Shown here: positions 7,308 to 15,654 of the stretch, piece by piece | How the letters are laid out: every line of letters begins with the position of its first letter | How positions within the stretch are numbered: position 1 is the stretch's first letter | Origin: JBFJVD01 sp041624375 | GTDB taxonomy: Bacteria; Chloroflexota; Anaerolineae; Anaerolineales; E44-bin32 | Assembly: GCA_041624375.1 (NCBI GenBank) | Contig: JBFJVD010000014.1 | Coordinates: 1 to 27,541, forward strand | Length of the DNA: 27,541 nt | Reading direction: 5' to 3' | Translations under genes and position numbers: made by a program | Notes under the pieces: model-generated | What the model was told of the DNA's origin: nothing | Database searches by the model: none | What the model saw: only the letters and a program-made list of their open reading frames with translations

Positions 7308-8348
7308 TCAGGCAGACTGGAATGCGAGGCGCAGGCCTGGCAAGATATGGCGCCAGCGTGTGTCGAAGCGCCAGAGCCCCTCTGCCCTGGCCAGATTCAG
7401 GGCACGCTCGAATTCGCGATGCGTGATCCGCCGATTAATGGCGGCGAACTTCTCTTTTGCTCGGGCCTTCCACGCCGGGCTGTACTGGTCCATGACGTTG
7501 ATGTAGGTGTCTGGAGACAATGTTTGCGCCAGAAACGACATGATCCGGCGCGTTTCTTCAAGGAGGCCCGGCATCACGAGATGGCGTACGAGTACGCCGC
7601 GCAGCGCCACGCCGTCCTCGTCGACACGCAGCTCCCCGACCTGTTGATGCATGGCCGTGATCGACCGCTTGGCCGCCTCAGGATAGTCCTTGGCCAGCAG
7701 GTACTTCAGCGAGAGCGCTGAATCCCACAGCTTGAAATCGGGCATATAGACATCCACAATGCCATCCATCAGATCAATGCTGTGTTCACTGTCATACGCG
7801 CTCGTATTGTAGACAAGCGGAATGCGAAGCCCGGCTCCTATCGCAAGCACCAGTGCTTCAAGAATCTGCGGCACCACGTGCTCAGGCGTGACGAAGTTGA
7901 TGTTGTGGCAGCCCACCTCCTGCAGACGGAGCATAATCGCTGCCAGTTCCTCCGGTCGGACTTCTGCGCCTTCTCCGATTTGACTGGTCTCATAATTCTG
8001 GCAGAAGACACAGCGCAAGTTGCACCAGGCAAAGAAGATGGTTCCGGAGCCGTTCCAGCCGCGCAGGCAATCTTCCTCGCCGAAGTGCGTGAACGCGCTC
8101 GTCACACGGGCGTACCGCCCGCTCTTGCAGGCCGCCGTCCTGTCCGCGAGCCGGTCAACGCGACAATCGCGGGGACAGACAACACAGCTTCGCAGCGCGT
8201 CCACCGCCTCCTTGGAACGCTCCAGCAGGATCCCCCGCTCGTAGGTTTCAAGGTAGGCCGGGACGTACTCCGACCCGGGGAGCAAGAACCTGCCTCCCCC
8301 GTGAAGTTCATCTGGCATGCCTTCAGATCGACGTCGCCGATCCTTCAT
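7308..8348 (-). CDS. Radical SAM protein, PflX-like (pyruvate formate-lyase activase homologue)
   Basis: 346 residues. The radical SAM 4Fe-4S motif is C109-NLR-C113-VF-C116, followed by QNYETSQIG. Upstream is a second Cys set, C55VVC58PRDC62 with C74, typical of the PflX group (COG1313), whose substrate is not established. The remaining barrel contains VGCHNINFVTPEHVVPQILE, IPLVYNTSAYD, VDVYMPDFKLWD, RHLVMPGLLEETRRIM and YINVMDQYSPAW. No glycyl-radical enzyme is encoded in the window, so it is unlikely to be a dedicated activase here. ATG at 8348 has GAGG 7 bases upstream. The ICMT-like methyltransferase gene follows after 4 bases. Confidence 0.9.
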   Translation of the reverse strand: MKDRRRRSEGMPDELHGGGRFLLPGSEYVPAYLETYERGILLERSKEAVDALRSCVVCPRDCRVDRLADRTAACKSGRYARVTSAFTHFGEEDCLRGWNGSGTIFFAWCNLRCVFCQNYETSQIGEGAEVRPEELAAIMLRLQEVGCHNINFVTPEHVVPQILEALVLAIGAGLRIPLVYNTSAYDSEHSIDLMDGIVDVYMPDFKLWDSALSLKYLLAKDYPEAAKRSITAMHQQVGELRVDEDGVALRGVLVRHLVMPGLLEETRRIMSFLAQTLSPDTYINVMDQYSPAWKARAKEKFAAINRRITHREFERALNLARAEGLWRFDTRWRHILPGLRLAFQSA

Positions 8349-8473
8349 AGGGTTCCCTCGAACCTAGGATAACCTGCCCGGACCCTGCCCGCCACCGGCA
8401 AGAGTCCATGCTACGGTGGACCGAAGGCGCGCGATTGCCCACTGTCCGATCACAGCGAGACACGATCAGCCGG

Positions 8474-9511
8474 CTACTCCTTCGCTGTGCCTCGAACCAG
8501 GTTACGGCCCGCTTCTTTGGCACGATACAGTGCTTGATCCGCCTGCCTTAATAGATCTGCGAGGTCCTTCATTGACGGATGGATCTCTCCCACCCCGAAG
8601 CTGGCGGTAACGTCCGCGACTCCACCTTCGCCGGTGACCTGGAGCCCCTCGATCGACCTCCGTAAGCGCTCCGCTACCTGGGTGGCAGCCTCATCCTGCG
8701 ATTCGATCAACAGGATGGCGAACTCCTCACCCCCGATCCGCGCCAGGAGATCCTGATTCCGGAGCCCGGCCTGCAGCCGCTCAGAGACCTGTTTGAGGAC
8801 CCGGTCGCCAGCCTCGTGTCCGTGGATGTCGTTGATCGACTTGAAGTGATCCACATCCATCAGGATGACCGCGATCGGCCGCTGGTAACGGCGGGCCCGC
8901 CGGAACTCCTCGGAGGCCAGCTCATAGAACGCACGGCGATTGAGTAAGCCGGTCAGACCATCCTTTAAGGCCATGCGCTTGAGCTCGGCAAATAGCCGAA
9001 CATTGACAATGGCACCGGAGGCTCGCAGCGCCAGGGTGCGGAGGAACGCCAGATCCGATTCGGAGTAGACGCGGGGCCGCCGGTCCATGACATACAGGAC
9101 TCCGAGCACCTCGGTTTTGCCGAGCAACGGAACCCCGGCATACGCCTGCAGTCCGGACTCCTGCAGCAGCGGATTTGCTCCGAAGGGATCCTCATGGATA
9201 TCGGAAACCACAAGCGGCTGGCGAGTCTCCACAATCCATCGAGTTGCACCGTGCGCTCGGACCCTCTCCCGGGCATATTCGGCGGACTGCTTAGGGACCG
9301 TTGTGACGCTGATGGTAAAGTCCTGGATGTGCGGATCCCAGAGGATAATGCTGGCTCCGCCCGTTGCGGGCAGGTGATCTTCAGCGATCAGGACAATCCG
9401 TTCAAGCAGATCCTCGAGTTCCGCCGGACCAGAGACCAACTCAAGTCCGGCTAGCGCAGCCATCCGCCGCAGGTGAAGATCCGCGGGTTCCTTCCCAGGC
9501 TCAGTAACCAT
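8474..9511 (-). CDS. Diguanylate cyclase with N-terminal GAF domain (GAF-GGDEF)
   Basis: 345 residues. Residues about 30-170 form a GAF sensor domain (ASIILWDP, VVSDIHEDPFGANPLLQ, YAGVPLLGKTEVLGVLYVMD). The GGDEF domain follows: DGLTGLLNRRAFYEL at 184, MDVDHFKSINDIHGHEAGD around 218-236, and an intact active-site GGEEF (260-264). An RNQD inhibitory I-site (251-254) lies five residues before it. It should therefore make cyclic di-GMP from two GTP and be feedback-inhibited by the product. It is cytoplasmic; no membrane segment is visible. The GAF ligand is unknown. ATG at 9511 has only a weak ribosome-binding site. No EAL domain is present. Confidence 0.95.
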   Translation of the reverse strand: MVTEPGKEPADLHLRRMAALAGLELVSGPAELEDLLERIVLIAEDHLPATGGASIILWDPHIQDFTISVTTVPKQSAEYARERVRAHGATRWIVETRQPLVVSDIHEDPFGANPLLQESGLQAYAGVPLLGKTEVLGVLYVMDRRPRVYSESDLAFLRTLALRASGAIVNVRLFAELKRMALKDGLTGLLNRRAFYELASEEFRRARRYQRPIAVILMDVDHFKSINDIHGHEAGDRVLKQVSERLQAGLRNQDLLARIGGEEFAILLIESQDEAATQVAERLRRSIEGLQVTGEGGVADVTASFGVGEIHPSMKDLADLLRQADQALYRAKEAGRNLVRGTAKE

Positions 9512-9576
9512 GCCACCAGCCTATCGGACTTGGTGGCCAATGTCGAGACGGGCGAGCATGGTCGAGCAGGACAGAC

Positions 9577-10056
9577 TCATCCCAACCCGTGCCAATCACC
9601 CCCTGTGAGGTCGCCCTGAAAAATGCTCCGGTCTTCATCATCGGCGATCCGGCCACCTGCGCTTTCTGCGGCCTCGCGATACATGCGCGCCTGATCAAGT
9701 TCACCACTTGCGGCGAGCGCCCGCGCCATGCCTTCCTGGGCATAGGCGAGATCAAAGTCCTCCATGCTCTCGGCGTGCTCGTCCGTGAGCTGTAGACACC
9801 GTCGAGCATGCCGGAGGGCCGGTTCACCCAACCCCAGGTCTGCATAGACGCGGGCGGCCAACCACTCTGCACGCTGGCGGTGCATCGGCGTTCCGACCTG
9901 AAGCCAATGGTAGCAGGAGGCGTGGACCGCATGCACCATCCGCTCGGCCTGTTCAGCAGTCCTTCGGTCCAGTTCAAGCAGCGCCCACACCTCCGCATTG
10001 ATCGCCTTCGCGAAGTGCTCATGTGCTTCGAGCTCATTGAAAGAGGGAGTATTCAC
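9577..10056 (-). CDS. Conserved helical-repeat (TPR-like) cytoplasmic protein
   Basis: About 159 residues, all-helical, with TPR-like pairs: INAEVWALLELDRRTAEQAE, ERMVHAVHASCYHWLQVGTP, AARVYADLGLGEPALRHARRC, FDLAYAQEGMARALAASGELD and YREAAESAGGRIADDED. Proteins with this pattern (HAVHASxYHW ... EPALRHARRCL) are, from memory, a conserved uncharacterised bacterial family. The frame is open to 10131, but residues before the coding-like part look non-homologous. GTG at 10056, with GGAG about 13 bases upstream, gives VNTPSFNELEAHEHFAKAIN as the N-terminus; this start is tentative. It lies 65 bp ahead of the diguanylate cyclase gene and could be transcribed with it. Confidence 0.7.
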   Translation of the reverse strand: MNTPSFNELEAHEHFAKAINAEVWALLELDRRTAEQAERMVHAVHASCYHWLQVGTPMHRQRAEWLAARVYADLGLGEPALRHARRCLQLTDEHAESMEDFDLAYAQEGMARALAASGELDQARMYREAAESAGGRIADDEDRSIFQGDLTGGDWHGLG

Positions 10057-10203
10057 GGGATGGGAGCTCTCCAGTCCAGGCGCCCTGATAGGACGCCAGC
10101 ACGCGCCCGCAGACCCGCATCGCCGTCTCATCCTCCCAGCCGGCTTGGGCGGCGGGACAGGCGAGCATGGATCAGTGTGCTTCCGGCAAGAACGATGTGT
10201 GAG

Positions 10204-11988
10204 CTATTCTAACGGTAACTGAAGCAGGTCGGTCTCATCGAACCCGCGATATTGGTCTTCCGTTTCGGATGGGCGATCGAAACTGCGGACCAGGAGCCGG
10301 TTGGCATCCCCGACGAGCTCCTCAGGGATCTTAAAGTGCACCTGCATCCCATTGCCGTTGACCTCGACCCCGATCCCAGGGTTCCGCAGTTCACCTTCGG
10401 GTCCAAAGAACTGCTGGGTAATCTGGCTGGCATGATCCTGCCAGAAGCCGCCCAGGGCAGGGGATGAGAAGTCGTCTACAAACAGGAAAAACTGGACGGC
10501 CGAGCTGTAGCCGCGCTCGCGCTTTGCCCGAAAGACCCAGATCTCAAGATACCGCTCTTCGCCCTCGGTCACCCACATTGCCTGCACCTCTAGGATGTCG
10601 GCAGGGTGCCCGGCAGGGGCGGAACCGACAAGGTTGCCTTCATCGTCCATGAACTGGACATCGTCGGGCGCGTCGATGTTGCGCCCCACCCCGATCTCCG
10701 GTTGGGTTGTTGGCCGCTCCGGCGCTGTGACTACAGGCATGGTGGGCGTGGGAAGCGGCAGCCGCGGGTTCTCGTCGTCGCGGCGATACGTCCCATCTTC
10801 GACCTCCCCGAAGCTGTAGCCGGCGGGGTCGCCCTCCCCACGCCAGCCCGCGGGCTCGTCCAGTTCCACCTCGCTGAGGAGGATTCGATACCAGACCGGG
10901 GAATCGCTCGGGAGGTTTCCAAACAACTGAGCAGATGCCAGAAGCGGACAGAGGATGAAATTCACGGCGGGCGTTTGCGCGCTCTCCGGCACCGGACAGT
11001 TCCGCACGATCCACTCCGCCATTGGCTGCCAGACGCCGTCTGCATTCAAATCCAGGACGACATTGAGGTACATGTCGCGTGGGATCCAGCCCTCATCGGT
11101 GCTGACGTCCACCCCGAAGACCCCCCACTCGGGATCGAACACGGGATCGCCATCGTCGCACGCGTCGGAGGGCACGGCCGGCGAGTCCTCCCAGGTTGTG
11201 CAGGAACCCACACCGATTTGAGGCGAATGGAAGAATACGAAAGGACCGCTTGGCGCGGAAGTGCTGGGGAAGGTCGGGAAAGAGGGATCAGGGGCATCGC
11301 CATAGTCTGCCGAGCGCTCATAGAGATGGTCCTCCACCTCACCTAGGGCGCTGCCAGGCTCAAAAAAGCCGGACCCATCCCATCCATCCTGGGGCGCCAT
11401 GACATCGGTCACCATGACCCGTAGATATCCACGTTCGATCGATAGAAGACCGGTGGACGTTGTGTCGCACTCGAGCGTCCCTTCTGGCTCGCCCTGCGTA
11501 GGAACGGGACAATTCCGGACGACCCACTCAGAATCTGGATCCCAGGATCCGTCATTATTGAGGTCCGCGACGACATTGCGCCAGTAGCTGCCTTGAGAAG
11601 CCGCATCGGTGCGGCGAATTTGTACCTGGAAAGTACCGGCAATGCGATGCAAGGTTGGTTGGGAGTCATCACAGTCGTCGGAAGCGCGCGGGGATTCTTC
11701 TGCCGAAATACAATTCCCTAAGACAATGCCTGTAACTTCGGCACCCTCGCTGTCGAGCGCAGCCGGGGCGGGACCCGAGGGCGAATCTTCGTGGTCGCCT
11801 GTGGGAAAGGTCGGGTCAGGCGCATCGCCATAGTCAAGCTGGTTGTCGATCTCGAGATCGGCGCCTGGCTGGCAGGCGGCCAGGATGAGAATTGCCAGAA
11901 CAGCGCTGAGGATAAGGCCCGACCAGCGCATTGCCGGAGCTCGGTCGGAGGCCCGGAATCGATGTTGCCCCTCTCCCTTCTGATCCAT
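10204..11988 (-). CDS. Large exported lipoprotein with two GEVED-type domains
   Basis: 594 residues. A lipoprotein signal peptide ends in ILILAAC, so the mature protein is lipidated on Cys39. Two homologous units follow, each opening with DYGDAPDP (residues 52 and 228) and closing with GEVED (216 and 394). Each contains a DxNxDG calcium-type loop (DLNNDGSW; DLNADGVW) and EWxVRNCPVP. A Pro/Thr-rich linker (about 410-432) leads to a C-terminal beta-rich domain. GEVED domains occur in surface and adhesion proteins; the role here is unknown. The frame opens at GTG 12012, but ATG 11988 has GGAGG 7 bases upstream. Upstream lies a 369-bp gene-free stretch, and downstream the next gene starts about 147 bp away. 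Confidence 0.85.
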   Translation of the reverse strand: MDQKGEGQHRFRASDRAPAMRWSGLILSAVLAILILAACQPGADLEIDNQLDYGDAPDPTFPTGDHEDSPSGPAPAALDSEGAEVTGIVLGNCISAEESPRASDDCDDSQPTLHRIAGTFQVQIRRTDAASQGSYWRNVVADLNNDGSWDPDSEWVVRNCPVPTQGEPEGTLECDTTSTGLLSIERGYLRVMVTDVMAPQDGWDGSGFFEPGSALGEVEDHLYERSADYGDAPDPSFPTFPSTSAPSGPFVFFHSPQIGVGSCTTWEDSPAVPSDACDDGDPVFDPEWGVFGVDVSTDEGWIPRDMYLNVVLDLNADGVWQPMAEWIVRNCPVPESAQTPAVNFILCPLLASAQLFGNLPSDSPVWYRILLSEVELDEPAGWRGEGDPAGYSFGEVEDGTYRRDDENPRLPLPTPTMPVVTAPERPTTQPEIGVGRNIDAPDDVQFMDDEGNLVGSAPAGHPADILEVQAMWVTEGEERYLEIWVFRAKRERGYSSAVQFFLFVDDFSSPALGGFWQDHASQITQQFFGPEGELRNPGIGVEVNGNGMQVHFKIPEELVGDANRLLVRSFDRPSETEDQYRGFDETDLLQLPLE

Positions 11989-12357
11989 GATGCACCCTCC
12001 TTGAGGTTGCACGGCATGATTCCACCGCGCATGGCAGAGGTGAGAGGGCAGGCGACTCCCTCAAGAACGCAGGATCAAGCCGCACGCAACGATGGCTAGT
12101 GTGGTCTCACCCGACACACTGGCTGGCTTTTCTTCGGTTTTCGCGTGAAGCATCGCACGCCAAGCCGCGCGCGAGGCACCGATTCGTTCCGGAGATCTTG
12201 TGATGTGGCAGTGCACCTGGCCGTTGACGAAGGGGCGGATTACACTTCGCTCCCACCGCAACTGGCTTTGAATTGCTGGGGAGATGGCTTCAGAATGAAT
12301 ATAGCATACCTGGCGAAACGACTGCGTTGGTGGATGTACCGCTCAGGCGCAGCAGTC
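11989..12357 (-). other. 369-bp intergenic region upstream of the GEVED lipoprotein gene
   Basis: No credible gene or RNA is visible here. Both neighbours are on the minus strand, so this holds the leader of the lipoprotein gene and the 3' end of the flavoprotein transcript. A TATATT -10-like hexamer lies at 12298-12303 on the minus strand, without a recognisable -35. A bulged hairpin at 12098-12120 has arms AGTGTG and CACACT. Just past the flavoprotein stop, GACTGC and GCAGTC could form a 6-bp stem. None of these is strong enough to annotate as a site. Confidence 0.4.
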
Positions 12358-13497
12358 TCAACCAGGGAACCAGCGTGCCAATCGCTCCCGCTCAAAGGCC
12401 ATCTTTGCTTCGAAAAACGCCTCACTGGGCTCTGTCAGCTCCACCTCGGGCGCCGGCTTCGCCATGAAACGCCCCCTCACAAGGGCCGCCTGGCCGCGCC
12501 CCATCTCCAGGAAGCAATGCCCTTCACCGGAATAGACTGCTTCAGAAATCCCACCTTTCAGCCGAGCGGCGATATGACTCGCCGCGACCTCGGCCATCGC
12601 CTCCGCGAAGATCCCGGCTTTCGGGTGTGGCTTGCCATCAGCAAGCGACAACTGGGTCACGTCGCCAATGGCATACACCTGCTCAAACCGTGTCGCCAGC
12701 GTCAGAGGGTTGACCTCGACCCAGCCGTGTTCGCCCGTCAGGCCGCTTTCTTGAACAACGTTGGGGACCTTGTGAGGCGGCACACCGATGAGCAGATCAA
12801 AGGAACGCCGGGCAGTTGAGAACCGAACGGCGCCGGTCTCGACCGAAATCGGGCGATGGTTCGGGAGGAAATGAACCCCGTTTGCTTCTAGCCGTGACTC
12901 GATGATGGAGCAGCCGGCTTCCCCGAGGATCGGGAGCGACATCGGTTTTGGTGTGAAAACCTCGAGATTAGCCGGTACACCCCGCTCCTGAAAGGTCTCC
13001 TGAAGCAGCAGTGCCAACTCGTAGGGGGCCGGCGGGCATTTGTAGGGCTCGCCGAAGATGCCGATCAGGACGGTTCCGCCCTCGAAGGCATCAATGGCCT
13101 GCTGGGCAGCCGGAACGGAAGCCGGATCGTAGAAATCGAGGGCGTGCGCTTCGAGACCCGGGATCACTGCGCGGTCGAGGGCAGCGCCCAATGCGACCAC
13201 CATCGCATCGGCCTCAATGCGATTTCCATCTACAACGGCTGCCAGCCCTTCCGGATCGATGGAGTCGACCGATCCCTGAATGAAGGTCACTCCACCGGAC
13301 TGGAGGGAATCGAGGGCACGGGTGCCTTCCTCCAGCGTCGAGTGGCCGACGACGGCCCACGTCTTACGAAATCCGATGACAAATGTCGGGCTCCGGTCTA
13401 CAAGATAGATTTCGTCGCTGTCCGGCAGCAGCCGGCGCAAGGAATGTGCAGCGGCCAGTCCGCCAAAGCCACCACCCAAGATGAGTACGCTCGCCAT
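12358..13497 (-). CDS. FAD-dependent pyridine nucleotide-disulfide oxidoreductase, sulfide:quinone oxidoreductase-like
   Basis: 379 residues. The N-terminal FAD site is GGGFGG (8-13), with VVALGAALD before the second nucleotide site and the FAD-closing VYAIGDV at 274-280. HPKAG (291-295) and EAMAEVAASHIAARLKG are typical of SQR and flavocytochrome c sulfide dehydrogenase relatives. Cys154 in PYKCPPAPYE matches the central redox Cys of that family, and Cys328 (GEGHCFLEMG) could be its partner. The first Cys of canonical SQR is not evident. So it probably oxidises a sulfur compound or another donor and passes electrons to quinone or a carrier; sulfide is not proven. Start ATG 13497 has GGAG 11 bases upstream. 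Confidence 0.85.
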   Translation of the reverse strand: MASVLILGGGFGGLAAAHSLRRLLPDSDEIYLVDRSPTFVIGFRKTWAVVGHSTLEEGTRALDSLQSGGVTFIQGSVDSIDPEGLAAVVDGNRIEADAMVVALGAALDRAVIPGLEAHALDFYDPASVPAAQQAIDAFEGGTVLIGIFGEPYKCPPAPYELALLLQETFQERGVPANLEVFTPKPMSLPILGEAGCSIIESRLEANGVHFLPNHRPISVETGAVRFSTARRSFDLLIGVPPHKVPNVVQESGLTGEHGWVEVNPLTLATRFEQVYAIGDVTQLSLADGKPHPKAGIFAEAMAEVAASHIAARLKGGISEAVYSGEGHCFLEMGRGQAALVRGRFMAKPAPEVELTEPSEAFFEAKMAFERERLARWFPG

Positions 13498-13625
13498 CTA
13501 AGCTAGGTCTCCTTCGATTTTCAGCTCGGCGTCATCGAACAGCACAAAGCACCCCTTCAATGGGCAGCCTATGAAACCTAGACTGTCCGAGCTCGGAACA
13601 GCACACGTCCCATGTCGAACGGCCG

Positions 13626-13988
13626 TCAACCCATCTCGCTCTCACTGAAGCGCTGAAGCTCCACCAGACGACCGTCCGGATCGCGCAGGTAGGCAGAACG
13701 TCCCCAGTCATAGTCGCGCGGCGGTGCAACGACCGTCGCCCCTGCCTCCACCATAGACTGAAATGCTGCCTCTAGATCCACGGCGCTAAAGGCGATGTGA
13801 TCTTCATCAGGCGGAATTTTTTGGTCGTCCTCCGACTTGAAATGGATGAGCATCTTCAGCTTGCCGGCAATGAAGATAGCCATTCCCGGTGCGCTCACCG
13901 CCGGGTCGCTGCCAAACAGCTTCGCGTAATAGGCAATGACTTCGTCCGGTTGGGTTGTGAAGAAAGCGACTTCGACGAGATGATTCAT
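13626..13988 (-). CDS. VOC (glyoxalase/bleomycin resistance) family protein
   Basis: 120 residues forming one VOC module of two beta-alpha-beta-beta-beta units: MNHLVEVAFFTTQPDEVIAYYAKLFG and DHIAFSAVDLEAAFQSMVEAGA, closing with YLRDPDGRLVELQRF. His3, His near residue 68 (DHIAF) and Glu in LVELQ are in the places VOC proteins use for metal binding. Family members include glyoxalases, dioxygenases and resistance proteins; the substrate cannot be inferred. ATG at 13988 has AGGAG 6 bases upstream. It seems to be a single gene, about 130 bp before the alpha/beta hydrolase stop. Confidence 0.9.
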   Translation of the reverse strand: MNHLVEVAFFTTQPDEVIAYYAKLFGSDPAVSAPGMAIFIAGKLKMLIHFKSEDDQKIPPDEDHIAFSAVDLEAAFQSMVEAGATVVAPPRDYDWGRSAYLRDPDGRLVELQRFSESEMG

Positions 13989-14118
13989 CCACCACTCCTG
14001 GGTCTTGGTCCGCGGAAGCCCCGGGCAGCAATTACATTTGCACGTAGGCGCCTATCCTTATCGAAAGCGTACACTGCAGGTGACTCCGCTGGACGATAGG
14101 ATCCGTGAGCCCGGTGCT

Positions 14119-14907
14119 TCAAAGCCCCTGATCACGAAGCCAATCCAACACGAAGGCGGCGGCATCCTGCCAGCCGGGCTCGAGCATCAGATCGTGCGGC
14201 CTTCCCGGGAGAATCACAGGCGAGGTGCCATAGCGAGCGGCCGTCTCCCTGAAGTGGTCGGGCCGAATGGTGTAATCAGCTTCTCCGCCGAGCACCAGCA
14301 CCGGGAGGGCCTTAGCCGGCGGACGAAATCGCAGGAAGGATACATCCAGAAACAACCGCCAGGATTCCCGCTGGTCCATCAGCCGTTCGACTATGGGACG
14401 CAGCACATCCTCGGGAATTCGCTCCGAGAAGAAAAGCGCCCGGAGCACCTCAGGCCGCCGGTAGAAGCGGTCGGGGTCCCGTCGGACCAGGAAGCTCAAC
14501 ATCGGGCCCGGAAAAGCACGCAGGAGACCGGCGCCGGCCGTGCGCATGGTCGTCGGCGTCGGCGTGGAGATCAGCACTGCCGCAGCCGCCGAATAGGTTT
14601 CCACGTACTTCTGAATCAGCATCCCGCCCAGCGAGTGTCCGATAAGGATGAGGGGTCGACCGATCCCGGCAGCCGTCACCCTCACATCTTCGAGGAACTC
14701 GTTGAAGCCGGCGCGCTTGATCGCTTCGCGTCCTCCGCTCCCGCCATGGCCGCGCAGGCTGAGCGCGGCGCATTCGAACCCGGCCTCGGCAAACGGCAGC
14801 ATGAAGTCAGCCCAGCACCAGGCAGCATGGTAGACACCGTGGAGGAAGAGAATGTTGCCACGGGAGGGCAGGCTCCGCGCCGGTTCTCTGAGCAGCTCAA
14901 GGTCCAT
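14119..14907 (-). CDS. Alpha/beta hydrolase (lysophospholipase-like)
   Basis: 262 residues of the alpha/beta hydrolase fold. The oxyanion region is NILFLHGVYHAAWCW (18-32) and the nucleophile elbow is GHSLGG (Ser92 at 90-95). The acid is probably Asp211 in GGEADYTI and the base is His238 in GRPHDLMLE. All three catalytic residues are therefore present. A helical cap (about 120-195) separates the core halves. LRGHGGSGG and the short lid suggest a small-molecule ester or monoacylglycerol hydrolase; the true substrate is unknown. ATG at 14907 starts it, with no strong ribosome-binding site. No signal peptide is visible, so it should be cytoplasmic. Confidence 0.9.
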   Translation of the reverse strand: MDLELLREPARSLPSRGNILFLHGVYHAAWCWADFMLPFAEAGFECAALSLRGHGGSGGREAIKRAGFNEFLEDVRVTAAGIGRPLILIGHSLGGMLIQKYVETYSAAAAVLISTPTPTTMRTAGAGLLRAFPGPMLSFLVRRDPDRFYRRPEVLRALFFSERIPEDVLRPIVERLMDQRESWRLFLDVSFLRFRPPAKALPVLVLGGEADYTIRPDHFRETAARYGTSPVILPGRPHDLMLEPGWQDAAAFVLDWLRDQGL

Positions 14908-14990
14908 GCAGGCCGACTACCTGATCCTCGCCTCGAGAGGTCCGCTGAGAGCCGGGGCTCGTGAGGAGCCGGTTTGAAGCTCGCTCTGGC

Positions 14991-15500
14991 TCACCACTCT
15001 CCAGCATAACGAGGGCTGTATGGGGCTGTGTCGCGCGCCATCCGTGCATATTGAAGCTCAATAAGCTGGCGCTGGTGAAGGATGTCATGCGCCACCCATG
15101 CCGCGAGCAGATCGCCGGCCCGGATCGTGCCGAAGCGCGCCTCATAAGACGCATCCCAATTGGGCTCTTCTAGACCCTTCAGGAACTTCAGCGAGGTCTC
15201 GCGTTCTTCAAGAAATGCGGCCAAAGATAGGCCAAGCTCTCGCTCGTTGTAGGCGCGCTCGACCACCCAACGCTCCGGATCGATCGGGGGCCATGGATCG
15301 TCCGGATGGAACAGTGTGATCTCAATCCGGACGCGGAAGTCCTCTCGCTCTTCGTCCAGCAGGTGATTTACGACTTCCAGGCTCGACCAGGAACCCGGTT
15401 CTGGATTCCAGCGCGCCTCCGACTCGGATAGTCCTTTGACGAGGGCTTGAATGCGTGCGGCGTTTCCTTTCAACCTTGCGATTGCCCAGCCAAGGTCCAC
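14991..15500 (-). CDS. DinB-fold (DinB_2/YfiT-like) putative metal-dependent enzyme
   Basis: 169 residues, a four-helix bundle of the DinB superfamily. The three metal-binding His are visible: His46 (VVNHLLDEER), His138 and His142 (WVAHDILHQRQLIEL). Superfamily members include bacillithiol and mycothiol transferases, but most are uncharacterised, so activity is open. The start is GTG 15500 with GGAGG 6 bases upstream. A second DinB-fold gene lies just upstream on the same strand, 154 bp away; the two share helix order and His pattern but are clearly diverged, pointing to an old duplication or separate acquisition. Confidence 0.88.
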   Translation of the reverse strand: MDLGWAIARLKGNAARIQALVKGLSESEARWNPEPGSWSSLEVVNHLLDEEREDFRVRIEITLFHPDDPWPPIDPERWVVERAYNERELGLSLAAFLEERETSLKFLKGLEEPNWDASYEARFGTIRAGDLLAAWVAHDILHQRQLIELQYARMARDTAPYSPRYAGEW

Positions 15501-15654
15501 GATCCGCCTCCAGGAAGTGGGGATGGGAAGCTGCGTTGCTCCCGACCGGTTGCCGTTGCCGGCGCCGGGACGGTTCGGATTACCGGATTGCCCCCTCGGC
15601 GCCGGGCACTGCTACTGCGAATCCCGCGAGCGAAGTCCGCTTCACACGCGCCCG

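Noticed and set aside
7308..8348. AmmeMemoRadiSam radical SAM enzyme linked to the Memo-like gene
   Set aside because: The extra N-terminal Cys set and core blocks fit the PflX group better, and the two genes are about 18 kb apart.
10606..11346. Long plus-strand ORF of 246 residues
   Set aside because: It lies wholly antisense to the GEVED lipoprotein, which has clear domains and a lipobox; its own translation has no recognisable motif.
12098..12120. Hairpin AGTGTG...CACACT followed by a T-rich stretch on the plus strand
   Set aside because: It would terminate plus-strand transcription, but no plus-strand gene precedes it; the stem has a bulge.
12145..12819. Plus-strand ORF of 224 residues
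   Set aside because: Mostly antisense to the FAD oxidoreductase; low-complexity Arg-rich shadow with no family features.
14005..14964. Plus-strand ORF of 319 residues
   Set aside because: Antisense to the alpha/beta hydrolase with full catalytic triad; composition typical of a GC-rich shadow frame.
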